DNA of 35,900 bases from Planctomycetota bacterium (lineage in GTDB: Bacteria; Planctomycetota; Planctomycetia; Planctomycetales; Planctomycetaceae): the NCBI GenBank assembly GCA_023417655.1, contig JAEZFD010000068.1, positions 1-35,900 of the forward strand, given 5' to 3'. Position 1 is the stretch's first letter. Every line of letters begins with the position of its first letter. The notes under the pieces are model-generated. The model had not been told where the DNA came from and ran no database searches. It saw only the letters and a list, made by a program, of their open reading frames with translations. This document shows positions 32,164-35,900 of this stretch, piece after piece. The position numbers and the translations under genes were made by a program.

Positions 32164-33276
32164 ATGTTCGAATTTCATCTGGACCATACTGATTCCAACT
32201 CGCAGGCTCGGCTGGGACGTTTCGTCACTCCGCACGGCGTTGTCGAGACGCCGGTGTTTATGCCGGTGGGAACGCGCGGCACCGTCAAGGGTGTCTGGCC
32301 GCATGAGCTGAAGGCCATTGGATCTTCAATGATCCTGGCGAACACTTATCACCTCGCGCTTCGGCCGGGGGAAAGTGTTGTGCGTGATCTCGGAGGCCTT
32401 CACGGCTTTATGAACTGGGATGGCCCGATTCTCACCGACAGCGGTGGATTTCAGGTCTTCAGTCTCGCCGAGCTTCGACAGATGGGTGACGATCGTGTCA
32501 TCTTCAAGTCTCACATTGACGGCAGTTTGCTTGATCTGTCCCCGTCGCGGGCAATGCAGATTCAGGAAGATCTCGGCGCCGACGTCATCATGTGTCTCGA
32601 TGAATGTCCGCCGCATGACGCTCCGATGTCGAAGCTCGAAGCGGCTGTCGAGCGAACCACTCGCTGGGCGCGGATCTGTCGGGACAGTCACAAGCGAAGC
32701 GATCAGGCCCTGTTCGGCATCGTCCAAGGGGCGACCAGCCCGCAAATGCGAGAGCGGTCGGCGATGGGATTGCTTCCACTTGAGTTCCCTGGGTATGCCA
32801 TCGGCGGACTCAGCGTCGGGGAGGCGCCAGCGGAGATGTACTCCACTCTCGATGTCACCGTTCCGTTCCTCCCAGTGAACAAGCCTCGTTATCTGATGGG
32901 GGTGGGGCGCCCCATCGACATCATCGAGGCGGTTCTCCGCGGGGTCGACATGTTCGACTGCGTGATGCCGACCCGGAATGCACGCAATGCAACCGCCTTC
33001 ACAAGTAACGGGATTGTGAAGATGCGGAATGCTAAGCATCAGCGGGATTTACGTCCGCTTGATGAGAATTGTGCCTGTCCCACATGTCAAAGTTTCAGTC
33101 GGGGTTATCTCCGGCATCTCTTCCATGTCGGCGAAATGCTGGGACCGATGTTGCTTTCGGTCCATAACCTTGCCTATTACCAGCAGCTTGTCCGGGACCT
33201 CAGGGTGGCAATTAAGTCAAACTCCGCGCAAGAGTTTCGGCTTGACCATCTTGCCCGTATGGCGACCAATCTCTAA
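32164..33276 (+). CDS. tgt: tRNA-guanine transglycosylase (queuosine pathway)
   Basis: The enzyme replaces G34 of GU(N)-anticodon tRNAs with the queuosine precursor preQ1. The 370-residue protein matches bacterial Tgt in length. D92 lies in ILTDSGGFQVFS, D265 in VDMFDCVMPTR is the expected nucleophile, GIVQGA forms part of the base pocket, and zinc ligands C303, C305, C308 and H334 are in ENCACPTC and LSVHN. All catalytic residues are intact. It starts 3 bases after fusA and is followed by yajC, the common tgt-yajC-secDF order. Confidence 0.97.
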   Translation: MFEFHLDHTDSNSQARLGRFVTPHGVVETPVFMPVGTRGTVKGVWPHELKAIGSSMILANTYHLALRPGESVVRDLGGLHGFMNWDGPILTDSGGFQVFSLAELRQMGDDRVIFKSHIDGSLLDLSPSRAMQIQEDLGADVIMCLDECPPHDAPMSKLEAAVERTTRWARICRDSHKRSDQALFGIVQGATSPQMRERSAMGLLPLEFPGYAIGGLSVGEAPAEMYSTLDVTVPFLPVNKPRYLMGVGRPIDIIEAVLRGVDMFDCVMPTRNARNATAFTSNGIVKMRNAKHQRDLRPLDENCACPTCQSFSRGYLRHLFHVGEMLGPMLLSVHNLAYYQQLVRDLRVAIKSNSAQEFRLDHLARMATNL

Positions 33277-33368
33277 ACTAGTCGCTTTTGTTTTGAACTG
33301 CTGACTCATGTTGGCAGAGAAATGAGGGGGCAGTTTTTCAAGCCTGCCTCACGCTGATCAGGTCAATC

Positions 33369-33749
33369 ATGATGTTGATGAGTTTTGAGATCGCCAGTCT
33401 TCTCGCTGCGGATCCGGCACCTGCGCCGGCAGATCCGGGGCCGGGACAGTTCATGATTTACATGATCGGCGGACTCGTCATTTTCATGATCGTGCAGATG
33501 TTGTTCGGTCGGACGGAATCCAAAGAACGGAACCGTCGCGAGCAGATGATTGCAAATTTGAAGAAGAACGATCCGGTCGTGACAATCGGGGGCATTCTCG
33601 GCCAGGTCGTGAGTGTGTCGGAAGATAAGCGAGAAGTGACCCTGCGCGTCGATGACAATACGCGGATCAAATTCCAGGCGGGCGCGATTCGGGAATCTCT
33701 TGTTCCTCCCCCTTCAAAAGAAAATGAGAAGGGGAAGGCCAGCTCCTGA
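33369..33749 (+). CDS. yajC: Sec translocase accessory subunit YajC
   Basis: The 126-residue protein has a short, Pro/Ala-rich N-terminus, one membrane helix at about residues 28-46 (MIYMIGGLVIFMIVQMLFG) and the conserved block NLKKNDPVVTIGGILGQV followed by a small beta domain (DKREVTLRVDDNTRIKF). YajC associates with SecDF and SecYEG. Two adjacent ATGs (33369, 33372) are possible, with AGG 6-9 bases upstream. It lies 92 bases after tgt and 232 before secDF, which fits its usual position. Confidence 0.93.
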   Translation: MMLMSFEIASLLAADPAPAPADPGPGQFMIYMIGGLVIFMIVQMLFGRTESKERNRREQMIANLKKNDPVVTIGGILGQVVSVSEDKREVTLRVDDNTRIKFQAGAIRESLVPPPSKENEKGKASS

Positions 33750-33750
33750 G

Positions 33751-33768
33751 CGACGTGTCTCCACGTCG
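33751..33768 (+). terminator. Short hairpin after yajC
   Basis: CGACGTG pairs with CACGTCG over 7 bp with a TCTC loop, directly after the yajC stop. It is followed by a T/G-rich stretch rather than a pure T run, so it may be a weak terminator or an RNA-stabilising element. The rest of the gap to 33981 shows nothing recognisable. Confidence 0.35.
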
Positions 33769-33981
33769 TGAGTTGTGTTTGTCTTTCCGATCAGGCGTGC
33801 CCGCTGTTGCCTGAAATTGTTTGAGTTGAGTCAGGTGTCGAGATACCTGCGGAATGTCGGTTCTCTGCGTAGGCGGAGGTCTGGCGTTCTCCGGCGAGCA
33901 CCTGCAGTTGCCCAATGGAAGTATCGGTCACTTCAACGCGGCACGATGCCGGCAAAGAGAACAGGGACGGAGTAACCCGGG

Positions 33982-35900
33982 ATGAATTCGCTCAGTATGA
34001 ACCTGCTGCTCGCCGCTGAAGAAACGACGCTCGAGGCCGCCGGAGCCACTGCTGCCCACGATAGCCGAGGGATTTTGGTCTTTTTGGCCATCGTCGCTCT
34101 GGTTGTGGTCCCCTTTGCTCTGGGGAGCCTGATCGCTCGCCTCCTGAAGATGAGAGAGTATGCCACGAAGATTGGCATCGTTCTCTTCACCATCACACTG
34201 GCCCTCTGGCCGTTCGTCTCAGAAACGATCAAGACCGGCAATCCGTGGAATGCCATCAGTCTGGGGATCGATCTGGCCGGGGGAACGAACTTGGAGTTCG
34301 CCGTCAACCGCCCGGAAGCTGAAGCGACCGGCAAACAGATCACCAACGACGTCATGGAAAAGATGGTGGGTGCCGTCAGCCGACGTGTGAATCCCACCGG
34401 AACTGAGGAAGTCAGCGTCCGCCGTGTCGGTGCCGACCGAATCGAAGTGATCGTCCCCGGTGCCGATCAGGAAAAGGTCGAATCTACCAAGCGCAAGATC
34501 GTCGACCTCGGTAAGCTCGAATTTTCGGTCCTCGCTAACGACATGGACCATGCCGATCTGATCCAGCTGGCCGATCAGCAGGGTGACAAGGTCAACGAGA
34601 TTACTCGCAATGGTCAGCTCGTCGCCAAGTGGCGTCCCGCTGCTGTCGACAAGAAGAATGGCGAGCCCAAGGTTCACCCGGGCGACCGCGTTCACTACCG
34701 CACGGTTGAACGTGACGGTCAGCAGGTCATGCAGTATCTGGTCGTCGTTGATCCAGATCCGAAGAAGCGAATTGACGGTGATCTGCTGCAGAGCGTTCGT
34801 GAAACCATCACCGATCGCGGTCTGGCGGTCGGGTTCACGTTCAACAATCGCGGCGGTCATCTGATGCAGCAGCTGACCTCACGTTACGAGCCGCGAAGTG
34901 GTGCTGATTACAAGACCCGCCTCGCTGTGCTCCTGAACGAAGAAATTCACTCGGCTCCAACGATTAACGCCATCATCGGTTCAACCGGGGTGATTGAAGG
35001 TTCGTTCACTCAGCAGGAAATTGACGATCTGCTGGGGGTCCTGAACGCCGGGGCTCTGCAGGTTCCGCTGTATCGCACACCAGCGAGCGAATTCACCGTC
35101 AGTCCGCTGCTCGGGATCGACGTGCAGAAGAAGGGCGTCACGGCAATGACCGTCGCCATTATCGCAGTCTTCGCGATTACCTTGATCTACTACTTGGTTC
35201 CAGGTTTTGTCGCTGACATCTGTCTCGCGCTGAATCTGATTCTGGTCCTCGGTGCAATGGCCCTGATCGATGCGACATTCACACTGCCCGGCTTCGCCGG
35301 TCTCGTGCTGAGTATCGGGATGGCGGTTGACTCCAACGTGCTGATCTTCGAGCGCATGCGAGAAGAGCGTCAGCGTGGGGCCAGCCTGCGAATGGCGATT
35401 AAGAACGGTTTCGAGAAGGCCTTCGGAACAATCTTTGACTCCAACGTCACGACCCTGATCACCGCCGTCGTTCTCTACTATGTGGGAACAGAGCAGGTGA
35501 AGGGGTTCGCCGTCACACTGTTCATCGGGATTGTGATCAGCATGTTCACAGCCGTGTATGTCGGACGACTGCTGTTCGATATCGCTGAGCGGAAGCGCTG
35601 GATCACCGACGTCAAGATGCTCAACATCGTGCCAACCACCAACTTTGACTTCATGGGCAAACGCCGAGCGGTCGTTGCGGCATCTCTGCTGATCATGGTC
35701 GCCGGGCTGGTTCTGGTCGGCATTCGCGGAAAAGACAATCTCGACATTGACTTCCGCGGGGGCTCAATGGTGACCTTCCGGTTCGTCGGGGATGCTCCGA
35801 GTGCCGATGAAGTGCGTGCTGCCCTGGACAAGAAGTTCGAGAAGTCACTTTCTCTTGAACGACTGACCCTCGGTGAAGGGGATGGCAAGACCGTCCTGTT
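33982..35900 (+). CDS. secDF: Fused protein translocase subunit SecDF, 3' end outside window
   Basis: The frame is open from the ATG at 33982 to the window end (639 complete codons). GGAG lies 9 bases before the ATG. Two membrane helices come first (about residues 31-54 and 64-82); the usual SecD has one here. The SecD signature is ISLGIDLAGGTNLEF, followed by the periplasmic P1 domain. The RND-type membrane block at about residues 386-546 contains GMAVDSNVLIFERMREE and IFDSNVTTLITA. Without a stop the frame passes into SecF: TTNFDFMGKRR near 550, a further helix, then NLDIDFRGGSMVTF. SecDF uses the proton gradient to help release proteins exported through SecYEG. It closes the fusA-tgt-yajC-secDF block. 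Confidence 0.95.
   Translation, partial: MNSLSMNLLLAAEETTLEAAGATAAHDSRGILVFLAIVALVVVPFALGSLIARLLKMREYATKIGIVLFTITLALWPFVSETIKTGNPWNAISLGIDLAGGTNLEFAVNRPEAEATGKQITNDVMEKMVGAVSRRVNPTGTEEVSVRRVGADRIEVIVPGADQEKVESTKRKIVDLGKLEFSVLANDMDHADLIQLADQQGDKVNEITRNGQLVAKWRPAAVDKKNGEPKVHPGDRVHYRTVERDGQQVMQYLVVVDPDPKKRIDGDLLQSVRETITDRGLAVGFTFNNRGGHLMQQLTSRYEPRSGADYKTRLAVLLNEEIHSAPTINAIIGSTGVIEGSFTQQEIDDLLGVLNAGALQVPLYRTPASEFTVSPLLGIDVQKKGVTAMTVAIIAVFAITLIYYLVPGFVADICLALNLILVLGAMALIDATFTLPGFAGLVLSIGMAVDSNVLIFERMREERQRGASLRMAIKNGFEKAFGTIFDSNVTTLITAVVLYYVGTEQVKGFAVTLFIGIVISMFTAVYVGRLLFDIAERKRWITDVKMLNIVPTTNFDFMGKRRAVVAASLLIMVAGLVLVGIRGKDNLDIDFRGGSMVTFRFVGDAPSADEVRAALDKKFEKSLSLERLTLGEGDGKTVL

Noticed and set aside
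33775..33975. 66-codon ORF between yajC and secDF
   Set aside because: Composition is Arg-rich and random-looking, there is no ribosome binding site, and the secDF start follows at once.
1..35900. CRISPR arrays, tRNA or rRNA genes, prophage or defence genes
   Set aside because: No regularly spaced repeats, cloverleaf sequences, rRNA blocks or phage/defence proteins were recognised.

Overview
The window looks like a chromosome segment of a Planctomycetales bacterium (Gimesia/Rubinisphaera/Planctopirus-like; genus not resolvable by eye). The reasons are a giant exported TPR protein with C-terminal domains of planctomycete type, an iduronate-2-sulfatase-like exported sulfatase, a hopene-cyclase-like enzyme beside a DUF116-polyprenyl synthase fusion, a fused SecDF, and a translation locus lacking a tuf gene next to fusA. 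GC content is moderate and there are no rRNA or tRNA genes.

Layout. 1-619: right end of an IS5-family insertion sequence cut by the window edge. 794-13950 (+): a 3855-residue exported TPR protein followed by a three-helix membrane protein with a long coiled coil. 14018-17381 (-): a sulfatase and, upstream of it, citramalate synthase (cimA). cimA is preceded by what looks like a complete transcription attenuator: a TTGACC-N16-CATAAT promoter, a 27-codon leader ORF with 9 isoleucine codons, and a 16-bp hairpin followed by a T tract. 17793-19337 (+): a spoVR gene cut in two by a single in-frame TAG. 19383-22387: a lysine-free lipoyl-like protein (-), a thioredoxin-fold protein without its CxxC (+), and a YpfJ-type zinc metallopeptidase (-). 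22401-27512 (-): DUF116-polyprenyl diphosphate synthase fusion, class II terpene cyclase, and a membrane PIN-TRAM protein. 28087-28377 (-): tatA/E. 28880-35900 (+): rpsL, rpsG, a terminator-like hairpin, then fusA, tgt, yajC and secDF (truncated by the window end).

How it fits together. CimA makes (R)-citramalate from pyruvate and acetyl-CoA, the entry to 2-oxobutyrate and isoleucine without threonine deaminase, so control by isoleucine-tRNA charging is metabolically coherent. The isoprenoid synthase and cyclase could form a two-step triterpenoid or polyprenoid route. The right end couples ribosomal proteins and elongation factor G with tRNA queuosine modification (Tgt) and the Sec accessory proteins YajC-SecDF. 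A diverged repeat of about 50 bp (core CTAGAGCAGTTTGCTCT) occurs twice, each time in an intergenic region and pointing toward the next gene.

The strongest candidate for an undescribed system is the isoleucine-rich leader and attenuator of cimA. Next are the interrupted spoVR, the DUF116-prenyl synthase/cyclase pair, the lysine-less lipoyl protein and a possible alternative-hairpin leader before rpsL.
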